In this document: positions 1 through 7,876 of the stretch, in pieces | Position numbering within the stretch: position 1 is the stretch's first letter | Layout of the letters: every line of letters starts with the position of its first letter | NCBI GenBank assembly: GCA_013153275.1 | Contig: JAADER010000033.1 | Location: 1 to 64,000, forward strand | Direction of reading: 5' to 3' | DNA from: Thermoproteota archaeon | GTDB lineage: Archaea; Thermoproteota; Thermoprotei; Thermoproteales; Thermocladiaceae | Length of the DNA: 64,000 nt | The notes under the pieces: model-generated | Told to the model about the DNA's origin: nothing | Database searches by the model: none | What the model saw: the letters and a program-made list of their open reading frames with translations, nothing else | Translations under genes and position numbers: made by a program

Positions 1-1113
1 TGTACAAGCGACATGATAGGAGACGACATAGAAACAATAACACAAAAACTCAAACAAAAACTAAAAACACCAATAATATACAGCACAGGAAACAAGGCCG
101 GAAAGATGAAGCCTGTGGGGTCTCAAGACGTGTTTTATAGTATAGTTGAGCAGTATGTTACGAAGGTTGTTAGAGAGTATGCCTATCTTGAGAGATGCAT
201 CAACGTTCAAGTCCTAGGTGTGCATGGTGTTGGCGAGCTTGACGAGTTTGTTAACGTACTTGAGAGCTCTGGTGTGAAGGTTCTTCATCAGTATTTCCAG
301 GGAACACGTGTTGCAGATCTTCTCGATATGGCTAGGGTCGAGATGAACATAAGTCCGTATAGACAGCTCTGGTGTGAGTACCTTAGGGATAGGTATGGTG
401 TTAAGGAGTATCATCTGTTTAGAGCTGAGGAGGCTGATCTGGATAGGGCATATCCTTCAGGAATATCAGGTTTCTGGAAAGTATGTCTCGATGTTGGGAG
501 GATGCTTGGAGTTGAGGGAGAGGTTGAGTCTACTCTGAGACGACTGGACCAGACCTATCGCGAGGACGTTGAGAGAATGAGGAGAGAGATCCCACAGATC
601 AGGATAGGTGTGGATAGTTATGGTCTTGGAGTAGCGTTAACGTTAGCAAGAGACTTCAATGTGAAGGTAACTCATGTCATATACTATACAAAGCATATGA
701 GAGCGTTCGGATTATCAGAGAAGGCTATAGAGGATCGACTAAGAAACATTGTTGAGATATTTAGAAGATATGGATCTGATCCTGAGCTCATAGTTGACGA
801 AAGCGTGGACGAGGCTTGTGATAAAGTTAGAGGGAAGGTTGACCTGATGATAGTCTCCAAGCCATACCTATGCCATAGAATGGGAATCAAGGCCTTATCA
901 AGCAGGTTCCTGGGATTGAAGATAAGGCAGCATGTCACGCTAGGCTACGAGGCATCTCTCAAGCTTGCTAGAACTATCCTAAAGTATGCGAGAGGTAGCT
1001 ACCTTCCTAGGGCCTCACTATACGATTTTAAGCTAGGCGAGACGTATCCAGGTCTTCCAGACTACTGGGACAGGATAGCTACAACGTTCCTGTACAACAG
1101 GTTGAGAAAATGA
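1..1113 (+). CDS. nitrogenase-like oxidoreductase, D-type subunit (5' end cut off by window)
   Basis: This is a component-1 subunit of the nitrogenase superfamily (NifD/NifE/CfbD/BchN relatives). The reading frame is open from base 1 and begins CTSDMIGDD, the family's third cluster-binding Cys followed by the GDD motif. The first ATG at position 13 is therefore internal, and roughly 100 N-terminal residues with the other cysteines lie outside. Near the C-terminus RQHVTLGYEAS sits where NifD has RQMHSWDYSG, the region of the homocitrate/FeMo-co His ligand. No obvious counterpart of the FeMo-co Cys is seen. It overlaps the next subunit by ATGA, so the two form one operon and presumably one complex; a NifH-like reductase would be expected upstream. 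The substrate cannot be told. CfbD (F430 synthesis) is less likely because that enzyme uses a single D-type subunit. Confidence 0.85.
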   Translation, partial: CTSDMIGDDIETITQKLKQKLKTPIIYSTGNKAGKMKPVGSQDVFYSIVEQYVTKVVREYAYLERCINVQVLGVHGVGELDEFVNVLESSGVKVLHQYFQGTRVADLLDMARVEMNISPYRQLWCEYLRDRYGVKEYHLFRAEEADLDRAYPSGISGFWKVCLDVGRMLGVEGEVESTLRRLDQTYREDVERMRREIPQIRIGVDSYGLGVALTLARDFNVKVTHVIYYTKHMRAFGLSEKAIEDRLRNIVEIFRRYGSDPELIVDESVDEACDKVRGKVDLMIVSKPYLCHRMGIKALSSRFLGLKIRQHVTLGYEASLKLARTILKYARGSYLPRASLYDFKLGETYPGLPDYWDRIATTFLYNRLRK

Positions 1114-2393
1114 GAGGAGGTAAAGAGAGGCCTCTCCTGGACCCAATACATGATTGCGGTCTGCTGGGAGTCGTACGTAGCGTATATGGCATGCCTGACT
1201 GTGCAGTAATAATACATGGCAGGCCAGGATGTCATAGTGGAATGCTCACATTACAGGGCTTGACGGGTCCTCAGACAAGAATGAACATAGTCTACAGTGG
1301 CCTCAAAGACGAGGATCTTGCAATAGGTGGAGAGGATGTTCTAAAGAGAGCTATATTGAATACATATAAGATACTTAGACCAGAATTGATCATTGTCGCC
1401 TCTGCTTCGGCTGTTGGTATTATGGGTGATGATGTTGATGGTGTTATTCGTGAAGTATCTAGCCACGTAAGATCAAGAATAATACACATACAAGCACACG
1501 GATACACAAAACAAGAACAAACAACATACGAAGAAACGCTGGAAGCCATAGCAAGACTATGTAGTAGAGGCAGCAGACAGGAGCCTAACGCCATCAACAT
1601 AATAGGGTTCAGATGCGATCTTCCACATTGGAGGCAGGACCTACATGAGATCTGTAGGATCTTGAGAGAGCAGGATGTGAAGATAAATGTGGTCGTGCCG
1701 TACTCAAGCTTTAGAGAGATAGAGGAGAACATTGGGAAGGCATCTCTCAATATTGTGTTAGGAGGTGACGGAATACTTATGGCTAGATACCTTGAGAGCG
1801 AGCTTGGAATACCGTACATAGTTGTACCATATCCCTACGGTGGCCAGAACATGGAGATCCTGATAGAGGAGACCTGTAGAGAGCTAGGTAAAGTGCCGAG
1901 ACTTGAGTCTCTAGAGAGAGAGCGTGAGCAGGCGATAGAGGTAGTCAGAGATAGTTACACATATTTAGATGGGACGTATGGTGCACTGTCCTGTTGCATG
2001 ATAGGAGACCAGTCCAGAGTCCTTCCCATGGCGGAGACAATAGAGAGCGAGCTTGGACTACCTGTAGAGCTCGTTGTCGTACGTTCTAGAAACCCCTTCT
2101 ATACCCAAAACTCAAGATTTGAGACCCTCTACGAGATAGATTTCAACGAGTTCGTTAACAATGTTGTAAGAAGAGACGTAGATGTTATATATGGTTCAAC
2201 ATTTGAGAGAGTCCTATCGTCCAGATATAATAAGGTTCTTGTCAGAGTATTCTATCCTACTTTTGATGAGATAGTCCTAACTGATAGACCTCTAGTAGGT
2301 TTTAGAGGGCTTCTCACAATATTTGAGAAGACACTCAACGAGATCATGCGTTGTCAGGAGAGGACAGAGGTTAGGTACTTCTCTAATCTGTGA
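1110..2393 (+). CDS. nitrogenase-like oxidoreductase, K-type subunit
   Basis: The 427-residue protein is the partner of the upstream D-type subunit, with a translationally coupled ATGA start. C16 and C41 are 25 residues apart, the same spacing as the P-cluster ligands C70 and C95 of NifK; C31 is an extra Cys between them. The third ligand position, six residues before the glycine of the MGDD motif, is Ser (S100) instead of Cys. A glycine-rich GGDGILMARYLE segment and a C-terminal SCCMIGDQSRV segment follow the component-1 fold. The protein is about 90 residues shorter than NifK because the N-terminal arm is missing. This is an electron-transfer and catalytic subunit of a nitrogenase-like enzyme of unknown substrate, not true nitrogenase. 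Confidence 0.85.
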   Translation: MRGGKERPLLDPIHDCGLLGVVRSVYGMPDCAVIIHGRPGCHSGMLTLQGLTGPQTRMNIVYSGLKDEDLAIGGEDVLKRAILNTYKILRPELIIVASASAVGIMGDDVDGVIREVSSHVRSRIIHIQAHGYTKQEQTTYEETLEAIARLCSRGSRQEPNAINIIGFRCDLPHWRQDLHEICRILREQDVKINVVVPYSSFREIEENIGKASLNIVLGGDGILMARYLESELGIPYIVVPYPYGGQNMEILIEETCRELGKVPRLESLEREREQAIEVVRDSYTYLDGTYGALSCCMIGDQSRVLPMAETIESELGLPVELVVVRSRNPFYTQNSRFETLYEIDFNEFVNNVVRRDVDVIYGSTFERVLSSRYNKVLVRVFYPTFDEIVLTDRPLVGFRGLLTIFEKTLNEIMRCQERTEVRYFSNL

Positions 2394-2434
2394 CAGTTAG
2401 GTAATCTTCATAACGTTAAGAGGAGGCTTTACTA

Positions 2435-3367
2435 TTGACCGTGAGAGATAGAGACCAAGTATGGGCTGAGAGAGTTGAAGGCATCGTCGGCATCCTGATA
2501 TCGCTAGTCGTATGGTTCATCAGATACATCGTGTCGGTAAGCACACGTAGCGTTGCAGTGTTCGTAGATGCGTTACATGCTCTTATAGATGCTTCAACCT
2601 CGGGAATAGTACTAGGGATGAGCTTCCTAGCTGAGAAACCTGCAGATGAGGAACATCCCTATGGGCATGGTAGAGCGGTGGCCCTGGGCTCTAACATAAT
2701 TGGTATGATTGTTGCAGGTATAGGAGCATGGATGATTTATGAGGCGTTTATGAGGTACATATCTGGTACATATCCCGTACTTAGAGAGCTCCTTCCTCTT
2801 GCTCCACTGATGCTTCTGACAGCGTTCATAAAGCTCGGTCAGTGGCTCTTTGCGAGATATCTAGGAGTCAGATACGGCTCGAGACTATGTCTGGCTGATG
2901 CTAAGCATCATCTTGCAGATGCGGTGATGACAGGTGCTGTAGTAGCATCAATGTATGCCATATACTTTACAAAGATATTCGTCATAGACATAATAATAGC
3001 CATTGGAATAGGAACGTTCATAGTTAAAGAAGGCATAAAGATAATGAAGGAGTCCTCCTCAATACTCCTAGACAGATGCGTTAGACCTCTTGCAAGGGAG
3101 GTCGAGAAGATTGCTAGATCAGTGAGAGGCGTGAAAGATGTTAGAAGAGTGCGTGTAAGAGACTTCGGGAGATACTATGTTGCTGAGCTCGATATAGTAG
3201 TAGATAAGAACATGACTCTCGAAGAGGCTCACAAGCTTGCTCATGAGGTCGAGAATATAATCATGAGAAGGATACCTGAGATCAAGCAAGTACATACACA
3301 TTTTGCTCCGGAAGATAGCGTTAGAGAGGGTACCAACATGAAACAAAGTGTTCCTCATCAATCTTGA
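2435..3367 (+). CDS. cation diffusion facilitator (CDF) family metal transporter
   Basis: This is a 310-residue membrane antiporter that would export divalent metal ions (Zn, Fe, Mn, Co or similar). Metal-site signatures are visible: the DALHALID segment in the second membrane helix, HPYGHGR in the first loop, and AKHHLAD in the fifth helix. The C-terminal third (from about residue 210) is the cytosolic dimerisation domain ending in QVHTHF. The TTG start at 2435 is chosen because AGGAGG at 2421-2426 lies eight bases upstream. The 3' end overlaps the convergent ABC ATPase gene by 47 bp. Metal specificity cannot be assigned; placement after the nitrogenase-like pair is suggestive but may be chance. 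Confidence 0.9.
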   Translation: MTVRDRDQVWAERVEGIVGILISLVVWFIRYIVSVSTRSVAVFVDALHALIDASTSGIVLGMSFLAEKPADEEHPYGHGRAVALGSNIIGMIVAGIGAWMIYEAFMRYISGTYPVLRELLPLAPLMLLTAFIKLGQWLFARYLGVRYGSRLCLADAKHHLADAVMTGAVVASMYAIYFTKIFVIDIIIAIGIGTFIVKEGIKIMKESSSILLDRCVRPLAREVEKIARSVRGVKDVRRVRVRDFGRYYVAELDIVVDKNMTLEEAHKLAHEVENIIMRRIPEIKQVHTHFAPEDSVREGTNMKQSVPHQS

Positions 3368-4400
3368 CTAGAGGTGGCCTCTCTTTGGCACATCTCTCTC
3401 TGGCATATATGCACCTTGGATAGAATGGACAGCCTTCAGGAAGATCTATAGGGTTAGGCGGCACGTCGCCTCTAATAGGTATGTCCGTTATCTTCTTCTC
3501 AAGATCCACTGTAGGTACTGCAGCTATGAGCGCCCTAGTATATGGGTGAGCTGGGCTGAACACTATCTTGTCAGCATCACCTATCTCGACCATGAAGCCT
3601 AGGTATAGTACCCCTATCCTGTTTCCAACGTATCTTGCTGTTGCTATGTCATGCGTGATATACAGGTACGTTAGGTTGAACTGCTCTTTGAGATCCATCA
3701 TCAGGTTAAGGATGTCTGCTCTGAGCGATACATCTAGCATCGATATGGGCTCGTCAGCAACTATGAGCCTAGGTCTAAGTATGAGTGCTCTGGCTATAGC
3801 GACTCTCTGACGCTGACCTCCAGATAGCTCATGTGGGTACCTGTCCAGGAAGTCCTCTGGAGGTGTAAGTTGTACTTGTTCAAGCATCTTTTTGACTATT
3901 CTCTCCACTTCTTCTCTCTTCTTAGCTATGCCGTACACGTATAGGGGCTCTGCAACTATGTCACGTACCTTCAGTCTGGGATTGAGTGAGCCGTAGGGGT
4001 CCTGGAAGATTACCTGTATATATTTCCTATGTAGTCTCACTTCCTTGTCGCTCAGTTTTGCAAAATCTATCTCCTTACCGTCTAGATACATCATTACGCT
4101 TCCAGATGTTATTGGTACCAGCCTTGCGATAGCTTTTCCAAGAGTGGTTTTTCCACACCCGCTCTCTCCGACTAGAGAGAATATCTCGCCCTGCCTTATG
4201 GTGAACGTCACGTCGTTAACGGCCTTCACGTACTTGACCTTCTTCTTAGATATTACAATGCCTCTGACAAGTGGGTACCATACTCTGAGCTTTATGACTC
4301 GTAGTAGAGCCTCACTATCCTTGAGAACATATTCCTCATACTCTGGCGATAGTGGCTGTAATGGCTTCTCCACGCTCATGGCTAGCTTACTAGATGGCAT
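3321..4400 (-). CDS. peptide/oligosaccharide ABC transporter ATP-binding protein (DppF/OppF type)
   Basis: This ATPase of 359 residues is one of two that energise the family-5 importer encoded upstream. Walker A is GESGCGKTT, the ABC signature is LSGGQRQRVAIARAL and Walker B is LIVADEP followed by the D-loop. The C-terminal oligopeptide-transporter domain has the Cys pattern CPFYPRCIYARERC typical of OppD/OppF. It is the last gene of the five-gene unit and overlaps the preceding ATPase by 19 bp, so the two are probably translated together. An N-terminal extension of about 30 residues precedes the ABC domain. The real substrate may be peptides or oligosaccharides, since crenarchaeal importers of this family often carry sugars. 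Confidence 0.92.
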   Translation of the reverse strand: MPSSKLAMSVEKPLQPLSPEYEEYVLKDSEALLRVIKLRVWYPLVRGIVISKKKVKYVKAVNDVTFTIRQGEIFSLVGESGCGKTTLGKAIARLVPITSGSVMMYLDGKEIDFAKLSDKEVRLHRKYIQVIFQDPYGSLNPRLKVRDIVAEPLYVYGIAKKREEVERIVKKMLEQVQLTPPEDFLDRYPHELSGGQRQRVAIARALILRPRLIVADEPISMLDVSLRADILNLMMDLKEQFNLTYLYITHDIATARYVGNRIGVLYLGFMVEIGDADKIVFSPAHPYTRALIAAVPTVDLEKKITDIPIRGDVPPNPIDLPEGCPFYPRCIYARERCAKERPPLVKIDEEHFVSCWYPL

Positions 4401-5362
4401 GCTACTAATCTCCCATCACCTACTGACTTAAGCTGTGGCTCCTCTTTTTTACATATATCGTCAGCATATGGGCATCTAGGGTGAAATCTACATCCAGGAG
4501 GTGGAGATCTGAGATCAGGCGGCGTGCCGGGGATGCCTCTTAGTCTGCGTTTCTCGCCATATAGTCTCGGTATAGCTTCTAGCAGAGCCCTAGTATATGG
4601 GTGTAGAGGCTCCCTGTATAGCTTCTCTAGAGGACCATACTCTACTATCTTCCCAGCGTACATTACTGCGACATAGTCCGCTATCTGAGCTATCAGTGAC
4701 AGGTCATGTGTTATGAATATAAGACCGAAATCAAACTTCTTCTGAAGCTCCTTAAGTAGCTTTATGACCTGTGCCTGAGTTATCACGTCGAGCGCTGTAG
4801 TGGGCTCATCAGCTACTATGACTCTCGGATACGTTGCTAGAGCCATCGCTATGACAGCTCTCTGGCGCTGTCCACCAGATAGCTCATGAGGATACGAGTC
4901 GAGTCTAGATGGGTCAATTCCTACGTACTTGACTATGTTCTTAGCTCTCTCTAGGGCCTCTCTCTTAGAGATGTTCTCGTGGAGGAGAATTGCCTCTATT
5001 ATCTGGTCTCCAATCTTCATAAATGGGTTGAGAGCGTTCATGGCACCTTGAGGAATGACGGAGATGTATTTCCACCTTATCCTGCTACGTAGCTCTGGCT
5101 CACTTAGCTTAACTATGTCTACGAATCCTCTATCTGTAGCTATCTCTATGCTTCCCTCTACTATCCTAGCGTTTAGTGGAAGTATTCTCACGAGAGTCAT
5201 TGCAAGGCTCGACTTTCCTGAACCACTCTCTCCAACTATTCCGAGGGTCTTTCCTCTGAACACTGAGAACGTTATTCCGTCGACTGCATGTACCTTCGAG
5301 CCGTCTTCGAGAAAGTACCACATTTTCAAATTATTAACTTTAAGAACCTCTATGTTACTCAT
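4382..5362 (-). CDS. peptide/oligosaccharide ABC transporter ATP-binding protein (DppD/OppD type)
   Basis: A 326-residue ABC ATPase with Walker A GESGSGKSS, signature LSGGQRQRAVIAMAL, Walker B VIVADEPTTALD and the H-loop ITHD. The oligopeptide C-terminal domain ends with CRFHPRCPYADDIC. It pairs with the DppF-type subunit to form the two nucleotide-binding sites on the inner face of the membrane. It begins six bases after the DppC-type permease, which shows operon organisation. No sequence oddity was noted. Confidence 0.93.
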   Translation of the reverse strand: MSNIEVLKVNNLKMWYFLEDGSKVHAVDGITFSVFRGKTLGIVGESGSGKSSLAMTLVRILPLNARIVEGSIEIATDRGFVDIVKLSEPELRSRIRWKYISVIPQGAMNALNPFMKIGDQIIEAILLHENISKREALERAKNIVKYVGIDPSRLDSYPHELSGGQRQRAVIAMALATYPRVIVADEPTTALDVITQAQVIKLLKELQKKFDFGLIFITHDLSLIAQIADYVAVMYAGKIVEYGPLEKLYREPLHPYTRALLEAIPRLYGEKRRLRGIPGTPPDLRSPPPGCRFHPRCPYADDICKKEEPQLKSVGDGRLVACHLVS

Positions 5363-5368
5363 GGTCTC

Positions 5369-6673
5369 TCACCTGAAGTGTCTTAATCTTGGATTTAACA
5401 CTTCTTCTAAACCTCTACCTATTAGTACAAATGCTAGACACACTATTGAGAGCATTATGCCAGGAGGAATCCACTGCCACCAGTAGACGCTCCATAGTGC
5501 CCTCTCTGCGCTCTCTAACATTATGCCCCATGTTGGCCAGTTCGGGTTTGTTAGGCCTAGGAACGCTAGTATAGCTTCTGATAGTATTGCAGATGGTACT
5601 GAGAGAACAGTTCTTATTAATACGTAAGGCATCACATGTGGTAATACATGCTTAAACATTATTCTACGATCAGTAGCACCTATTGCACGTTCAGCCTCTA
5701 TGAACGGTGTCGCAGATGTCTGTTGAGCTATGACGTGCACTACTCTCGCAGTTCCACCCCACCCAAGCAGGCCCAGTATCAGGGCAACTGTAGGTGGGTC
5801 AGGTGGTGAGACGACAGAGATCAACATCAGGAGCAGGAGACCAGGGAAGTTTATTATAACGTCGTAGAACCAGACCAAGCTCTCGCTCATGAATACTCTG
5901 CCTAGTCTCCCGAGAAGTCTACCTATAAATCCCTGATATCCGCTAAGTATTCCGAGGCCTACGGCTATTACTGTCGATACTAGGGCAGCTATCAGTCCCA
6001 CCATTAGCGATATTGGTGCACCCCATACAAGACCAGCCCACTGGTCTCGTCCTACGTTGTCTGTACCGAGAAGACCGTAAACGCTGCTCTTTACTATGAC
6101 CTGCATGTCTAGACATTTTGAATGTTCTACAACTACTATGAACCTATAGACTCCTCTTCCACCTCTCTCGAAGAGCTTTGCTGTTACTAGTGGGCTAGGC
6201 ATAAGTATGTGGAATATGTTGAGAATGTAGTCTCCGGACTCGATATCGAGCGTCACGGATGAGGATGAGGATATTGAGTAATCTACAGGTAGTTTCTCAC
6301 CATTTGGCAGTATGACGTAGAGTACTGTCTTAGCAAATGTCTGTGGTTTATGTACTATGAACTCTATATCCTGTGGTGGAACATCATAGTGATAATAATA
6401 GTCGAACTCGCAGACGCTTGATCCATTTCCCTGTACCTTAGTTAATATATACGGTGCATATGTCTTTCCCGTGAATAACGATATCCATGATGGAGGTGCA
6501 TTTATTGGGTAATACGTCTCCCAGTACGTCAAGTTTGACCACTGAGTAAACACCCAAGAGTACTGGGTAAACGCTAGGGCGCACATGTATAATATTATGC
6601 CTAGGAAGACTAGTCCAGCTATGACGTTCTTGTTCTTCAATATCTGGATTATGAGTTTTCTTCTCTCGCTCAT
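5369..6673 (-). CDS. ABC transporter permease (DppC/OppC type) with large extracytoplasmic insert
   Basis: The 434-residue permease has one N-terminal membrane helix (about residues 18-38), a roughly 160-residue mostly beta-type segment likely outside the cell, then the five-helix permease core. The coupling helix region reads EAERAIGATDRRIMFKHVLPH, matching the EAA motif that docks on the ATPases. Bacterial DppC is near 300 residues, so the insert after helix 1 accounts for the extra length; similar inserts are common in archaeal members. The start lies four bases after the DppB-type gene. Confidence 0.9.
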   Translation of the reverse strand: MSERRKLIIQILKNKNVIAGLVFLGIILYMCALAFTQYSWVFTQWSNLTYWETYYPINAPPSWISLFTGKTYAPYILTKVQGNGSSVCEFDYYYHYDVPPQDIEFIVHKPQTFAKTVLYVILPNGEKLPVDYSISSSSSVTLDIESGDYILNIFHILMPSPLVTAKLFERGGRGVYRFIVVVEHSKCLDMQVIVKSSVYGLLGTDNVGRDQWAGLVWGAPISLMVGLIAALVSTVIAVGLGILSGYQGFIGRLLGRLGRVFMSESLVWFYDVIINFPGLLLLMLISVVSPPDPPTVALILGLLGWGGTARVVHVIAQQTSATPFIEAERAIGATDRRIMFKHVLPHVMPYVLIRTVLSVPSAILSEAILAFLGLTNPNWPTWGIMLESAERALWSVYWWQWIPPGIMLSIVCLAFVLIGRGLEEVLNPRLRHFR

Positions 6674-6677
6674 GATC

Positions 6678-7745
6678 TCACCCTCTTCTCAGCCTTGGAT
6701 CTAGTATGAGCACAAGTATGTCAGCCATAAGCAGAGCGCCAGCATATATAAGTATTAGCACATAGGTGACTGAGAGTATCATAGCTATGTCATGGCTCAG
6801 TAGTGCATTCCAGAAGAGCCATCCCATTCCTGGCCAGTTAAATACTTGTTCGATGACTATTCCTCCACCGAAGGACTCTGCTAGTGCTATTGCGGTCATT
6901 ATCACTATAGATGGCATCGCGGCTCTTAGTGCGTGGCCATAGATTACCTTACGTTCAGGTACGCCTTTAGCACGTGCTGTTAATACATAGTCTTCTCTGA
7001 GCACATCAAGCATCAGTGCTCTAACTATTAGAGCTCCACCTCCAAAATGTAGCAGAGCAAGCGACACTATTGGAAGAACGAGATGCCTCAGAACATCTAT
7101 GGGGTTACTCAGATTTGGTACTCCAGGCGGTGGAAGAAGCTTCAGCTGGAAGGCGAATATGTATATGAATATCATCGCGATATAGAACGCTGGTATGCTC
7201 CATGTAGTTATGCTGAATAGAGTTATTGCATTATCTGCAAGGGACCCTCTTCTAGATGCTATGTATGGACCTACCAGCAGAGCAAGTCCTATACCCACTA
7301 TGGCCGAGGTGACGAGAAGAAGCATAGTGTTAGCTATCGCCTGAGCAATTATCTGCGCAGTGTTTGTTCCTGAGAATCCTAGCTGCTGATATGCTCTCAC
7401 GTTGTTTGTCTGAGGGAAGTTGAATGTTAGGAAGGACCACAGATAGTACCCTAACAGGTTGAGCTCATTAACTATCTCTGGCGCGTGACATCCACAGAGA
7501 GAGTAGCAGTAATGGTACTGGTACTTCAGCATGTTACATGCTATCAACTTCACGTACTCGTTCACGTTTATTCCTGGCCTCTTCGCAGCTATCATCTTCA
7601 CGGCTCTAGCGGCTCCCTGAAATGCCTCTACAACGACCAGCTTACTGTACAGTGGATACATGAGGAAATACGTTATAAGCAGGACTGCCAGCACTATGAC
7701 TACTCTCTTCACAGTCTGATTTGCTATATATCTAATGCTTACCAT
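6678..7745 (-). CDS. ABC transporter permease (DppB/OppB type)
   Basis: A 355-residue integral membrane subunit of the family-5 importer. After the first helix there is an external segment with several Cys residues (CYSLCGCHAPE), which could form disulphides. The core contains the EAA-like coupling motif TARAKGVPERKVIYGHALR and ends in a typical LDPRLRRG tail. ATG at 7745 is preceded by a GAGGT ribosome-binding sequence about nine bases upstream and by its own TATA box, so permeases and ATPases can be made separately from the binding protein upstream. Confidence 0.92.
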   Translation of the reverse strand: MVSIRYIANQTVKRVVIVLAVLLITYFLMYPLYSKLVVVEAFQGAARAVKMIAAKRPGINVNEYVKLIACNMLKYQYHYCYSLCGCHAPEIVNELNLLGYYLWSFLTFNFPQTNNVRAYQQLGFSGTNTAQIIAQAIANTMLLLVTSAIVGIGLALLVGPYIASRRGSLADNAITLFSITTWSIPAFYIAMIFIYIFAFQLKLLPPPGVPNLSNPIDVLRHLVLPIVSLALLHFGGGALIVRALMLDVLREDYVLTARAKGVPERKVIYGHALRAAMPSIVIMTAIALAESFGGGIVIEQVFNWPGMGWLFWNALLSHDIAMILSVTYVLILIYAGALLMADILVLILDPRLRRG

Positions 7746-7777
7746 TTAGGGAACCTCAATAGTGAGAGTCTACTGGA

Positions 7778-7793
7778 GTATATAAGAATTTCC
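7778..7793 (-). promoter_or_regulatory. candidate TATA/BRE promoter for the dppBCDF-type genes
   Basis: Read on the minus strand, the gap between the binding-protein gene and the permease gene contains a purine BRE-like GGAAAT followed by TCTTATATAC, about 35 bases upstream of the permease ATG. The spacing fits archaeal promoters. Just upstream (7830-7860) the minus strand is T-rich, which could end the binding-protein transcript. Confidence 0.5.
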
Positions 7794-7876
7794 AAATCCT
7801 ATGAAGATAGTAGAATAAGAGACAACAGGTAGCAAAGAAAGGAAATTTGAAGTACCTAGAATTAGATGGAACCTCC

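Noticed and set aside
1292-1819. 175-codon minus-strand open frame inside the K-type subunit gene
   Set aside because: It is antisense to a gene with clear nitrogenase-family cysteines and has no recognisable product.
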